From Trichodesmium sp. MAG_R04 (GTDB lineage: Bacteria; Cyanobacteriota; Cyanobacteriia; Cyanobacteriales; Microcoleaceae): a DNA stretch of 15,464 bases. Position numbers and translations under genes: made by a program. Under the pieces are notes generated by a model. That model had not been told where the DNA came from and made no database searches. It was given only the letters and a program-made list of their open reading frames with translations. The stretch lies in assembly GCA_023356515.1 (NCBI GenBank), contig JAKQYG010000042.1:1-15464 (forward strand), written 5' to 3'. Position 1 is the first letter of the stretch. Each line of letters starts with the position of its first letter. Of this stretch, positions 1 to 7,654 are shown in pieces.

Positions 1-819
1 GGTTTTTATGGATTACTGAAATGGGAATCTCCTTTAACTGCCTATGGTCGCGGAATAAAAGCACGGGCAAAATTGATTGACTTTATGGGTAAAGTTATCA
101 AAGTACGACTGGAGAAAGGTAGAAGTATTAATCCTACTCAAGACTTCTTGTCAATGATGTTAGTTAGTCAGCAAAAAAAACCAGATGGAATATTTAGTGA
201 TATTTTGATTAAAAATCAATGCCTTTTACAATTATGGGCATCCCACTACGAAATTTCAGGATTTGTATCCTCTCTAATATATCAACTTGGAAAATCTCCT
301 CAAATATTGCAAAGGTTACGACAGGAACAAGAACAGATATTGGGTGAAAATAATAACATTAGTCAATTTTCACCAGAGCATTTAAAACAAATGATTTTTC
401 TGGAGGCAACACTTAAAGAAACTCTTCGCACCTTACCACCAAGTCCTACTGCTAGTCGTCGGTTAACTAAATCTGTCGTACTTGATGGTATCCTCTATAA
501 AAAAGGCTGGACTTTAATTGCAGAGCCCAGGATAGCTCACATTATGCCAGAACATTTTGAGCAACCAGAAAAATTTAAGCCGGAGCGTTTTTTGCCAGAA
601 TTTAATGAAGGTCAAATGTACAAATTTATCCCTTTTGGGGGTGGAGTACATGCTTGTTTAGGAGCTCAAATGGCAGTGGTGATTAGTAAAGTTTTTGCAT
701 CTCATCTATTGCGGATGTTTGAGTGGAAAATAATAGGGGAGCCAAAGTTTGTTCAGTTTCCTATTAAAAGAATTACAGATGATTATCAAATTGAAATTCA
801 ACCGAAAACTAAAAGTTAA
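1..819 (+). CDS. Cytochrome P450, CYP120-like (5' partial)
   Basis: The reading frame is open from base 1, so roughly the first 170 residues of a ~440-residue P450 lie outside the window. A start at the internal TTG (73) or any later codon would be artificial. The K-helix ExxR is ETLR (418-429). The heme loop FGGGVHACLG fits FxxGx[RH]xCxG, with the ligand cysteine at 655-657. Overall spacing resembles the cyanobacterial CYP120 retinoid-hydroxylase type. The I-helix (235-270) reads WASHYEISG where CYP120 proteins usually have an AGHET-type motif, so the acid/threonine pair for oxygen activation is replaced. The enzyme should be a heme monooxygenase, or a P450 that works by isomerisation or peroxide chemistry. 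The next gene starts 45 bp downstream on the same strand, suggesting co-transcription. Family assignment is confident; the substrate is unknown. Confidence 0.93.
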   Translation, partial: GFYGLLKWESPLTAYGRGIKARAKLIDFMGKVIKVRLEKGRSINPTQDFLSMMLVSQQKKPDGIFSDILIKNQCLLQLWASHYEISGFVSSLIYQLGKSPQILQRLRQEQEQILGENNNISQFSPEHLKQMIFLEATLKETLRTLPPSPTASRRLTKSVVLDGILYKKGWTLIAEPRIAHIMPEHFEQPEKFKPERFLPEFNEGQMYKFIPFGGGVHACLGAQMAVVISKVFASHLLRMFEWKIIGEPKFVQFPIKRITDDYQIEIQPKTKS

Positions 820-864
820 ATATGCTATTCTACTTTTGCTGCAAGTATAAAGATATTTGTTGAT

Positions 865-3800
865 ATGCAAATATTAATTCCAATATTATTTCTAATTTTC
901 TGTTTTTGTCTAGGCTCTCTTCCTCTCACTAATTTAATAGTTAAAAATCTAGCAAATATTAACCTAACAAAAGTTGGTACAGGTAATGCTAGTGTGGCAG
1001 CTGCATTTGTTCATGCACCAAAAATTGTGGGGATATTTGCAGTCTTAGCAGAAATTAGTAGAGGTATTACTCCTGTTTTAGTAGCAAAATTATTATTTCC
1101 AGAAATTCCTACTTGGCAATTAGTGGGATTAATATTTCTAGTGGCAGGTAGATATTTCATTGCTCAAGGTGGCGGTGTTACTAATGCTTGTTGGGGAGTT
1201 TTAGTTTATTCTCCTACCGTTGCCTTTGGTTCGGGAATAACTGGTTTTTTAATATTAATAATAGGCAAACAAGTCTTTCCGCAAAAAAATCAAAATATTC
1301 GACAATGGTCAACTCGTTTGGGATGTCTCAGTGGTTTTTTATGGGTTTTATTATTTCACACCTCAGCATCTTTCTTCGAATCGTTGGCAGCAGCAGGATT
1401 AGCTTTTTTCTTAGTAGTAATAAATTTTCGCCAAAGTGATGATATGGTTTTACAGAAACAACCTAAATTTTCTCTTGATACTCAACTTGACCCTAAATTT
1501 TGTGGAGAAAAAGCAGCTAGGTTAGCAATACTAAAAATATCCGGCTTTAATGTTCCTAAAGGTTTTGTTTTACCTGTAATTGAAAATGGAAATAGAGAAT
1601 TAGTTGCAGGGAGTAAGGTGAAAAAAAATATTTCTGATTCTTCCCCGTCAACTGACTTTTTATTAGTAGATAAAATTCTAGATAATTTAGATAAAATGTC
1701 TTTTAGTTTCCCTTTAATTGTTCGTTCTTCAGCAGTGGGAGAAGATAGTGATAATAGTTCGGCTGCCGGACAATATGAAACTATTTATCCTGTGAACAAT
1801 GAAACGGAATTATTCAATGCAATTAATATTTGTTATCAATCTTATTGGCTGCCAAAAGCTATTGCTTATCGGCGACAAAGAGAAATTCCTGATGTAGAAA
1901 TGGCGGTGTTAATTCAGCCTTATATTATGAGTAAGGTTGCTGGAGTTATGTTTACTCGTAATCCTTTGGATGGTAGTTCAAAAATAATTATTGAAGCTCT
2001 GCCTGGGGGTGCAGCAAAAGTTGTGGGTGGGCGGTTAACTCCCGTACATTTAGAAATTGATAAAAATAGATTTCACGAAAGTCAAAACTCGAAAGTAAAA
2101 GGTAAGAATAATTCTTATTTTAAGGAATCTACTGATTTTTTTACCCAATTAGAAAACCAGGATATTTTACCTCTAGAAATTATTCAAGAATTGGTAAATC
2201 AAGCAGAAGCTATTGAAAAATTTTTTCATGGCTTACCTCAAGATATTGAATGGTGTTGGGATGGGGAAAAAATTTGGATTTTGCAAAGTCGCCCAATTAC
2301 TAATCTCAGACCTATCTGGACTCGAACTATTGCAGCAGAAGTAATTCCAGGGGCAATTCGTCCTTTAACTTGGTCGATAAATCGTCCTCTGACTTGTGGG
2401 GTTTGGGGAGAAATTTTTACTATTGTTTTAGGGAAAAAGGTAGCAAAGTTAGATTTTACTGAAACGGCAACTTTGCTGGGTTCTCATGCTTATTTTAATG
2501 CTACTTTGTTAGGGGAAATTTTCAGGATGATGGGATTGCCGGAGCAAGGTTTAGAGTTTTTGTTACGGGGACAAAAAATGGGAAAACCACCTTTAGGAAA
2601 AGTCTGGTCTGCTTTGCCTGGCTTATGGCGTTTGATTCAAAAAGAAATGGCGGTTGATTATGAGTTTGAGCGTGACTATAATGAAATTTTTGTTCCGGCA
2701 CTACAAAGTTTAGAAAACAATTTTAAGCAGAATTTACAACAAAATTCATCTCAGTCTTTATTAGAATTATTGGCACAAGTGCAAAAAATTCAGGAGTGGT
2801 TAAAACCGATTACTTATTATAATATTTTGGGTCCTATAGGGTTAGGGATTAGGCGATCGCTCTTTGGTATTTCTGAGGAATGGCTACCTACTGATACTGC
2901 TCCAGAAATTGTTTCGATTCGAGAATTACAAAAGTTGGCGGTTAAGTTAAAAATAGCAACTAAATATAATGTGAATATAGAGGCAGAATTTGAGAAAAAT
3001 CAGGAATTACAATTGAGGTTTCAGCAATGGTTAGAAAGTTATGGTTATTTAAGTGAGGTTGGTACGGATATTGCTGTGGAAACTTGGGCAGAAAAGCCGG
3101 ATAATTTTCGTGAGTTATTGTTTGTAATGGCTCGTAAAGGAGAGAAAGAAAAAGATAATTTCTCGGTAAAGTCTTTAAATTTTTGGCAGAGGTGGCAGCT
3201 TGGGCAATGTGCAAAACGTGCTAGAACTAAGGGTAAAATTGCTGAAGTTTATGGGAAGCTTTTGGCCTATTTACGACGGACGTTCTTGGCAATAGAAAAT
3301 TATGGATTAGAAGTAGAAAATTTTGAACAAAAAGGAGATATTTTTTATTTAGAATTTGTGGAAGTTAGGCAATGGATCTTATCTACAGTTGCTTGGGTTG
3401 AGGAACAAAACCCAAAAAATAGTGTAGGGGTTGAAGAAAAAAATAGAAGAGAATTTAATACATTTACACCTAATATAGAAGACGAACAATCCCCCCTAAA
3501 TCCCTTGAATATCTCCCCTACTCCTCCGCTACCCTACTCTTCTAATCCCTTACTCCCTGATCAGAGGGAAATATTTAACAAAAATAGCCTACTCAGAGAA
3601 CTTATCCATCAAAGACGGGAACAGTGGGAACAAGATGTTGACCGCCTAGTTCCATCTGTAGTTTATGGAAATGTATTACCCCAGGAAAGTCAGGAAACTA
3701 TCTCTACTGAGGAAAATGTTTTGATTTTACAAGGAATACCGGCAAGTATTGGTTGTGTGGAAGGTTATGTCGAGGTGTGTCGGACTTTAGAGGTAAATCT

Positions 3801-4041
3801 TCCAGAAGAAGAAAATCTAATCATAGTTGTGCCTTATACGGATGCAGGTTGGGCGCCTTTGTTATTGAAGGCAAAAGGTATTATTGCTGAAGTGGGGGGT
3901 CAGTTATCCCACGGAGCTATTATTGCGCGAGAGTATGGCATTCCGGCAGTAATGAATATTTCTGGAGCTACGACTCGTTTAAAGGATGGGCAAAAAGTTA
4001 AAGTAGATGGATCTCGGGGTATTGTAGAATTATTATTTTAA
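865..4041 (+). CDS. PlsY-like membrane domain fused to PEP-synthase/rifampin-phosphotransferase-like dikinase
   Basis: A 1058-residue two-part protein. Residues 1-190 are hydrophobic and resemble the PlsY acyl-phosphate:glycerol-3-phosphate acyltransferase: GSLP at 17-20, KVGTGN at 36-41 and a glycine-rich loop at 95-107. The usual FKGGKG lysines and the C-terminal HxxN..E motif are not visible. Residues ~205-485 are a dikinase ATP-grasp domain: GEKAARLA near 213, VRSSAVGED near 286, GVMFTRNPLDG near 360 and LQSRPI near 475. Residues ~490-845, opening with AEVIPGAIRPLTWS, resemble the substrate-binding middle domain of rifampin phosphotransferases. The C-terminal swivelling domain has GGQLSHGAIIARE with the phosphocarrier histidine at 1016. 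Known chemistry of this architecture is ATP to AMP + Pi with beta-phosphate transfer to the substrate through His. A Pro/Ser-rich low-complexity stretch (about 850-905) looks inserted. It is probably membrane-anchored and co-transcribed with the P450. The substrate is not identifiable; simple PEP synthase is less likely given the middle domain. Confidence 0.88.
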   Translation: MQILIPILFLIFCFCLGSLPLTNLIVKNLANINLTKVGTGNASVAAAFVHAPKIVGIFAVLAEISRGITPVLVAKLLFPEIPTWQLVGLIFLVAGRYFIAQGGGVTNACWGVLVYSPTVAFGSGITGFLILIIGKQVFPQKNQNIRQWSTRLGCLSGFLWVLLFHTSASFFESLAAAGLAFFLVVINFRQSDDMVLQKQPKFSLDTQLDPKFCGEKAARLAILKISGFNVPKGFVLPVIENGNRELVAGSKVKKNISDSSPSTDFLLVDKILDNLDKMSFSFPLIVRSSAVGEDSDNSSAAGQYETIYPVNNETELFNAINICYQSYWLPKAIAYRRQREIPDVEMAVLIQPYIMSKVAGVMFTRNPLDGSSKIIIEALPGGAAKVVGGRLTPVHLEIDKNRFHESQNSKVKGKNNSYFKESTDFFTQLENQDILPLEIIQELVNQAEAIEKFFHGLPQDIEWCWDGEKIWILQSRPITNLRPIWTRTIAAEVIPGAIRPLTWSINRPLTCGVWGEIFTIVLGKKVAKLDFTETATLLGSHAYFNATLLGEIFRMMGLPEQGLEFLLRGQKMGKPPLGKVWSALPGLWRLIQKEMAVDYEFERDYNEIFVPALQSLENNFKQNLQQNSSQSLLELLAQVQKIQEWLKPITYYNILGPIGLGIRRSLFGISEEWLPTDTAPEIVSIRELQKLAVKLKIATKYNVNIEAEFEKNQELQLRFQQWLESYGYLSEVGTDIAVETWAEKPDNFRELLFVMARKGEKEKDNFSVKSLNFWQRWQLGQCAKRARTKGKIAEVYGKLLAYLRRTFLAIENYGLEVENFEQKGDIFYLEFVEVRQWILSTVAWVEEQNPKNSVGVEEKNRREFNTFTPNIEDEQSPLNPLNISPTPPLPYSSNPLLPDQREIFNKNSLLRELIHQRREQWEQDVDRLVPSVVYGNVLPQESQETISTEENVLILQGIPASIGCVEGYVEVCRTLEVNLPEEENLIIVVPYTDAGWAPLLLKAKGIIAEVGGQLSHGAIIAREYGIPAVMNISGATTRLKDGQKVKVDGSRGIVELLF
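2853..2860. repeat. HIP1 octamer GCGATCGC
   Basis: Perfect copy of the highly iterated palindrome of cyanobacterial genomes, here inside the dikinase coding region. Confidence 0.9.
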
Positions 4042-4192
4042 ATACGGAATTCTTTGATTAATTTATCCGACGGGAAGTCACGCGCTCTTTGGAAAGGGAG
4101 TGTCGTATTGCTTTCTTTTCAATTGAACTACTGGTATTATCCCACATTTTTCTCCAAAGCCTCCCTTTCCAACCTATCATATTAGTTTTCTA

Positions 4193-4440
4193 AGGAGGGG
4201 TTTGGGGAAATCAAGCTTTTCAGTGCCTCTGTCCAAGGGGATAAAGCCCTTCAGTTTCCTTTCTCAGGAGCATTTGGAGGTATCAAACTTTTCAGCTCCC
4301 TTTTCCCAGGAGCATTTGGAGGTATCAAACTTTTCAGCTCCCTTTTCCTAGGGGGGTTTGGGGGTATTGAACTTTTTACCTCCCTTTTCCCAGGAGGGTT
4401 TGGGGGTATCGAACTTTTCAAATTCCCTTTCAAGGGGTTT
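4193..4440. repeat. 42-bp tandem repeat array, about six units
   Basis: Copies of a unit beginning AGGAGSRTTTGGRGG and ending near TCCCTTTTCC start at about 4193, 4235, 4266, 4308, 4350, 4392 and 4433. Spacing is exactly 42 bp for most units, with one shortened unit of ~31 bp (4235-4265). Because 42 is a multiple of three, the minus strand reads as a repetitive IPPNPPGKRE-type peptide. Such Pro-Pro/Lys frames are common artefacts of cyanobacterial intergenic repeats. Confidence 0.85.
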
Positions 4441-4619
4441 TTGGGGAGATTCAACTCTTCCATATCTTTAACAAATTGTATGATTTAAACTTTACACAAC
4501 AAATGTTTGTAGTAACCCTGGATAGGTCCTAATTATCCTTAGGAAAGCTAAAGCACAACAACGATCAAATTAATAGGGTGTGATTAACCTATCTTTCTTA
4601 ACCTATGTTCATTCTAGAC

Positions 4620-4756
4620 TATAGCAATCCTACTTTATTTGTGTCAAAAATCTTGTCGCTTTTTGGTATGGGGATTTGGGATAATGGTCAATGGGCAATA
4701 GTTTCGGAGTTTATTTCTAGTTTTTGAATTGTCACAACCTATTTGGGATTGCTATA
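4620..4756. mobile_element. 137-bp MITE-like element with 11-bp perfect terminal inverted repeats and TA ends
   Basis: The ends are TATAGCAATCC (4620-4630) and its exact reverse complement GGATTGCTATA (4746-4756). The outermost TA pairs fit a TA target duplication, as in IS630/Tc1-mariner elements. The interior has no coding capacity. The family link is an inference from the ends only. Confidence 0.65.
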
Positions 4757-4836
4757 TACCCAAGTTATGAGAAATTTTTTACCAATAGACAGGATAACTT
4801 GCCTGATTATAAAACTCTTGCACCCTGACCAAACAA

Positions 4837-4844
4837 GCGATCGC
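4837..4844. repeat. HIP1 octamer GCGATCGC
   Basis: Perfect octamer in the intergenic region just left of the first 255-bp MITE copy. Confidence 0.9.
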
Positions 4845-4864
4845 CTTTTTAACATTATCTTGTT

Positions 4865-5207
4865 TCCGACATTCCGCATATCTTCATACATCTTTAATGT
4901 ATATTTACATTTTCAAATAGACTTGACTTATGCAAAAAACCTTCATTCTAGAACTTAATATCAATAACTAATTTTTTATGAGAAAATCAGTTACAATTTT
5001 TTATGACAGTGAAAATCGATGCCCATAGCTATAAAGTTTTCAGGGAGAGCATTTGGGGCGATAGATTAATAAAACTTATCAATTTAATCAGGACTTACGC
5101 AACAGCACTAATTGTAGTGGCAAGATCTTGAAAATGACAAATTTTTGCGCCATATATAGCGGTCCTGCGTAAGTCCTGTTAATGTTAAGAAGTGCGGAAT
5201 GTGGGTT
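4865..5207 (+). mobile_element. 255-bp-family MITE, copy 1 (carries a nested element)
   Basis: The left end is TCCGACATTCCGCA and the right end TGCGGAATGTGGGTT, an imperfect inverted repeat with a perfect ACATTCCGCA core. The target duplication is GTT (4862-4864 and 5208-5210). Removing the nested 90-bp element and its 5-bp duplication leaves ~248 bp collinear with copies 2 and 3. The element is non-coding and non-autonomous; I do not assign the parent IS family. Its right end overlaps the region immediately upstream of the next gene. Confidence 0.85.
5089..5178. mobile_element. Nested 90-bp MITE with 13-bp perfect terminal inverted repeats
   Basis: The ends are CAGGACTTACGCA (5089-5101) and TGCGTAAGTCCTG (5166-5178). 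TTAAT is duplicated on both sides (5084-5088 and 5179-5183). The two other copies of the host MITE have a single TTAAT at this place, giving an empty-site comparison inside the same window. Confidence 0.9.
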
Positions 5208-5294
5208 GTTTATTTTCTACAAACTAATTTATCAGATACAGGATCTCATTCATTTTCCAGTGAAAATGACATAACTAACACCAAAAAAAATAAG

Positions 5295-6884
5295 ATGAGA
5301 GATTTATTTGCTCAAGAAGCATTAGCTCAAATACCAAAAATTTTGACATTACTAGACCGCAATATACATAGTCCTACCTACGGCTGTTTCGACCGCAATT
5401 TTTGGCATTATAAAATAATAGATTTTCCCAGTGGTATGGCCCAAGAATTCGTCCTGCCTTTAACCCTAGCTTATAATTTAAAAATTCCTAATAATCCATA
5501 TTATCTTCAGGAAATGATATATAGATGGGTAGAAGCAGGAATTTTATATGCTGCCCATACTGCCCATCCTAACGGTTCCTGTGATGATTATTTTCCCTTT
5601 GAACAAGCTAGTGGAGCAACAGCTTTTTCTTTATTAGCTAGTATTGAAAGTTATCAAATATTAGAACTCAATAACTACGAAATCCTCAGTTTTTTTGAAA
5701 AACAAGCTGATTGGTTAGTTCACCATTACGAAATTGGCAAGTTAGCTAACCATGAAGCATTAATTGTTTTGTGTTTGGAATTACTAAGTATATTATTAGA
5801 AACCTCAAAGTGGGATACAGCAAAAGCACATCGTTTATCAAGATTATTAAGTTGGCAGAGTCAAGAAGGATGGTTTATAGAATATTCCGGTTTTGACCCT
5901 GGTTATCATACTCTTACTATATCTTGTTTAGCCAGAATTTATGAATTAAATCCTAGTGAAAAATTAAAACATATTATTACTAAAGCAGTGGAACTAGCTG
6001 CTCAATTTATTCATCCTGATGGTTCTTTTGGTGGAGAATATGCTAGTCGTAATACCTATAACTTTTTTCCTCATGGATTTGAATTAGTCGGTAAATGGTT
6101 GCCTGCTGCTTTATCGATTAATGACCAATTTTTGATAGGATTAAAAAATGGTTTAGCTCCTTGTTATGCCGACGATCATATTATTGGTCATCATACCTGG
6201 AATTATTTTTTTGCATGGCGAGATTTCGTCGCTGAAAGACCTGTTGATATAAATCGTGATGTTGCTAGTCTTTGGTTAAAAGAAGCTCAAATCTTGATTA
6301 AACGACGACCAGGAATAGAATTATATGTAAGTGTAAATAAAGGTGGTGTTTTTAAATTATTTCGTAACCAAAAGTTAGTTGCTTCTGATACTCATTTATC
6401 CTTACAAGTGAGAAAAGGTAAAACAATTCTTAATGCAGTTAGTCATTTAAGTGGTAATTATGATGTAAAAATATTTCAGGACGAAATAGTCATTTCTGCT
6501 AATATGGGTTGGGCAAAACAAACTCAAATGTCATCTCTTAAGTTGATAGTTTTGAGATTAGTAATGTTAACTTTTGGTCGTTTTTTCCCAAATTTAATTA
6601 GAAAAATCTTACAAAAAATTCTGATTACTGGTAAAAAAGATGCACCTTTCTATTTCATGCGCCATTTTAAATATAAAGATGGAAGTTGGCATATTACAGA
6701 TGAACTTTTTGCTAAGTCTTGGTCGAATGTTATTAGTGCAGGTATTGGTTGTGATCAAACCTCTATTTATGTTGTCATGAGTCGAATTTTTCAAATTAGC
6801 CAATTACAACCTTGGCATGATTTAACAACAGAAATTAAACAACTGCCCCCCGGTCAACCCTTGAGAATTGAACGTAAGTTTTAA
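5295..6884 (+). CDS. Large alpha/alpha-toroid protein, possibly heparinase/alginate-lyase-like
   Basis: From ATG 5295 (MRDLFAQEALAQ) the product is about 529 residues. The frame also opens at ATG 5199, but that codon lies within the right terminal repeat of the MITE, and its 32 extra residues are low in complexity. I prefer 5295, although neither start has a clear Shine-Dalgarno sequence. The N-terminal ~330 residues are rich in aromatic residues and helices, with repeated motifs such as HPNGSCDDYFPFEQASG, FDPGYHTLTIS and HPDGSFGGEY. This pattern suits the (alpha/alpha) toroid of polysaccharide lyases and related glycan enzymes. The C-terminal part looks beta-rich, as in heparinase II/III proteins. 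No signal peptide is visible. It lies between two direct MITE copies, with the right one starting 6 bp after the stop codon. The role is inferred and the family tentative. Confidence 0.8.
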   Translation: MRDLFAQEALAQIPKILTLLDRNIHSPTYGCFDRNFWHYKIIDFPSGMAQEFVLPLTLAYNLKIPNNPYYLQEMIYRWVEAGILYAAHTAHPNGSCDDYFPFEQASGATAFSLLASIESYQILELNNYEILSFFEKQADWLVHHYEIGKLANHEALIVLCLELLSILLETSKWDTAKAHRLSRLLSWQSQEGWFIEYSGFDPGYHTLTISCLARIYELNPSEKLKHIITKAVELAAQFIHPDGSFGGEYASRNTYNFFPHGFELVGKWLPAALSINDQFLIGLKNGLAPCYADDHIIGHHTWNYFFAWRDFVAERPVDINRDVASLWLKEAQILIKRRPGIELYVSVNKGGVFKLFRNQKLVASDTHLSLQVRKGKTILNAVSHLSGNYDVKIFQDEIVISANMGWAKQTQMSSLKLIVLRLVMLTFGRFFPNLIRKILQKILITGKKDAPFYFMRHFKYKDGSWHITDELFAKSWSNVISAGIGCDQTSIYVVMSRIFQISQLQPWHDLTTEIKQLPPGQPLRIERKF

Positions 6885-6890
6885 CTTATA

Positions 6891-7145
6891 TCCGACATTC
6901 CGCAGATCTTCATATATCTTTATGTATATTTATATTTTCCAAGAGACTTATACGAACAACCTTTATTCTAGAACTCAATATCAATAAAGTTTATCAATAA
7001 CTAATTTTTTATGAGAAAATTAGTTACAATTACTTATAACAGTGAAAATCGATGCCCATGGCTATAAGGCTTTCAGGGATAGCATTCGGGGCGATAAATT
7101 AATAAAACTTATCAATTTAATGTCAAGAAGTGCGGAATGTGGGTT
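6891..7145 (+). mobile_element. 255-bp MITE, copy 2
   Basis: Same ends as copy 1 (TCCGACATTCCGCA and TGCGGAATGTGGGTT), with an ATA target duplication at 6888-6890 and 7146-7148. It is exactly 255 bp, in the same orientation as copies 1 and 3, and somewhat more diverged. It has no open reading frame of note. Confidence 0.9.
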
Positions 7146-7654
7146 ATATCACTTTAATTTAAGGCAGTTTTATCTCTTAATATCTCAATAATGGTTCCAT
7201 GTTGATGCATTGACGTTCAGAGGCTGTTTGAAAAGGGGTAGGGGTGTGGTCAATTATACTAAACGCCGAACTATTAGACGAATCATCGCGATGTAAATCA
7301 TGGTCTCGGAGTTATGAGGCCAATACTCAGCAATTAAGACATAAGTGTCCATACCAATTCCACCTTTCCCAGGTGCACTTAACTATCCAACGCTTTTTGA
7401 GGAGAATGAAACCCTTAATCCTACTTTACCCCATGTGAGCTTTTTTACTCCCTCTCATACTTTTCAAACAACCTCTCAGTTATTTATTTTTATAGTTGCT
7501 GGTTTACCATTTTTATTTGAGCAGGAATTTGCATTGCTAATTACGTAGGTTGTAACTAACCAAGATAGTCAGTTAAGCCTGAACTTACAACCCGTATTTT
7601 ATAGCATTTGGAAAAAAAGACAATCCTTAAAATTTTCAGAATTAGTTAGATTTT
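7146..7654. other. Gene-free stretch between MITE copy 2 and the regulator
   Basis: This stretch holds the 256-bp element listed separately. To its right is a weak inverted repeat, GGTTGTAA (7548-7555) against TTACAACC (7585-7592), with a ~29-bp loop, too loose to call a terminator. The short frames on the plus strand are inside the element and have no recognisable product. Confidence 0.7.
7220..7475. mobile_element. 256-bp MITE-like element with 16-bp terminal inverted repeats
   Basis: The left end is GAGGCTGTTTGAAAAG (7220-7235). The right end, CTTTTCAAACAACCTC (7460-7475), is its reverse complement with one mismatch. TCA flanks both sides (7217-7219 and 7476-7478), consistent with a 3-bp target duplication. 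The interior has no transposase frame, so it is non-autonomous or a deletion remnant. Confidence 0.75.

Larger units (their letters stand above)
4042..4864. other. Gene-free, repeat-rich intergenic stretch
   Basis: I see no credible gene here. It begins with a widely spaced perfect 12-bp inverted repeat, TTGGAAAGGGAG (4089-4100) against CTCCCTTTCCAA (4161-4172). The 60-bp spacer makes this a poor intrinsic terminator. The 42-bp tandem array and a TA-flanked inverted-repeat element follow and are listed separately. The minus-strand frame across the array encodes a monotonous 14-residue Pro/Lys repeat and is not a gene. Confidence 0.75.

Noticed and set aside
4089..4172. Terminator after the dikinase gene (12-bp inverted repeat)
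   Set aside because: The arms are perfect but 60 bases apart with no U-tract; more likely a repeat relic.
4251..4463. Minus-strand 70-residue Pro/Lys repeat protein
   Set aside because: It is only the translation of the 42-bp tandem array, with no ribosome binding site and no non-repetitive domain.
4862..7148. Composite transposon made of two MITE copies and the toroid gene
   Set aside because: Each MITE has its own target duplication (GTT on both sides of copy 1, ATA on both sides of copy 2). The outer flanks do not match each other, so the copies inserted separately.
7244..7548. Two short plus-strand frames in the 256-bp element
   Set aside because: They lie within, or run out of, an inverted-repeat element, have no recognisable product and overlap each other in different frames.
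7548..7592. Terminator for the CRP-family gene (GGTTGTAA / TTACAACC)
   Set aside because: The 8-bp stem with a ~29-base loop and no adjacent T-run is too weak.
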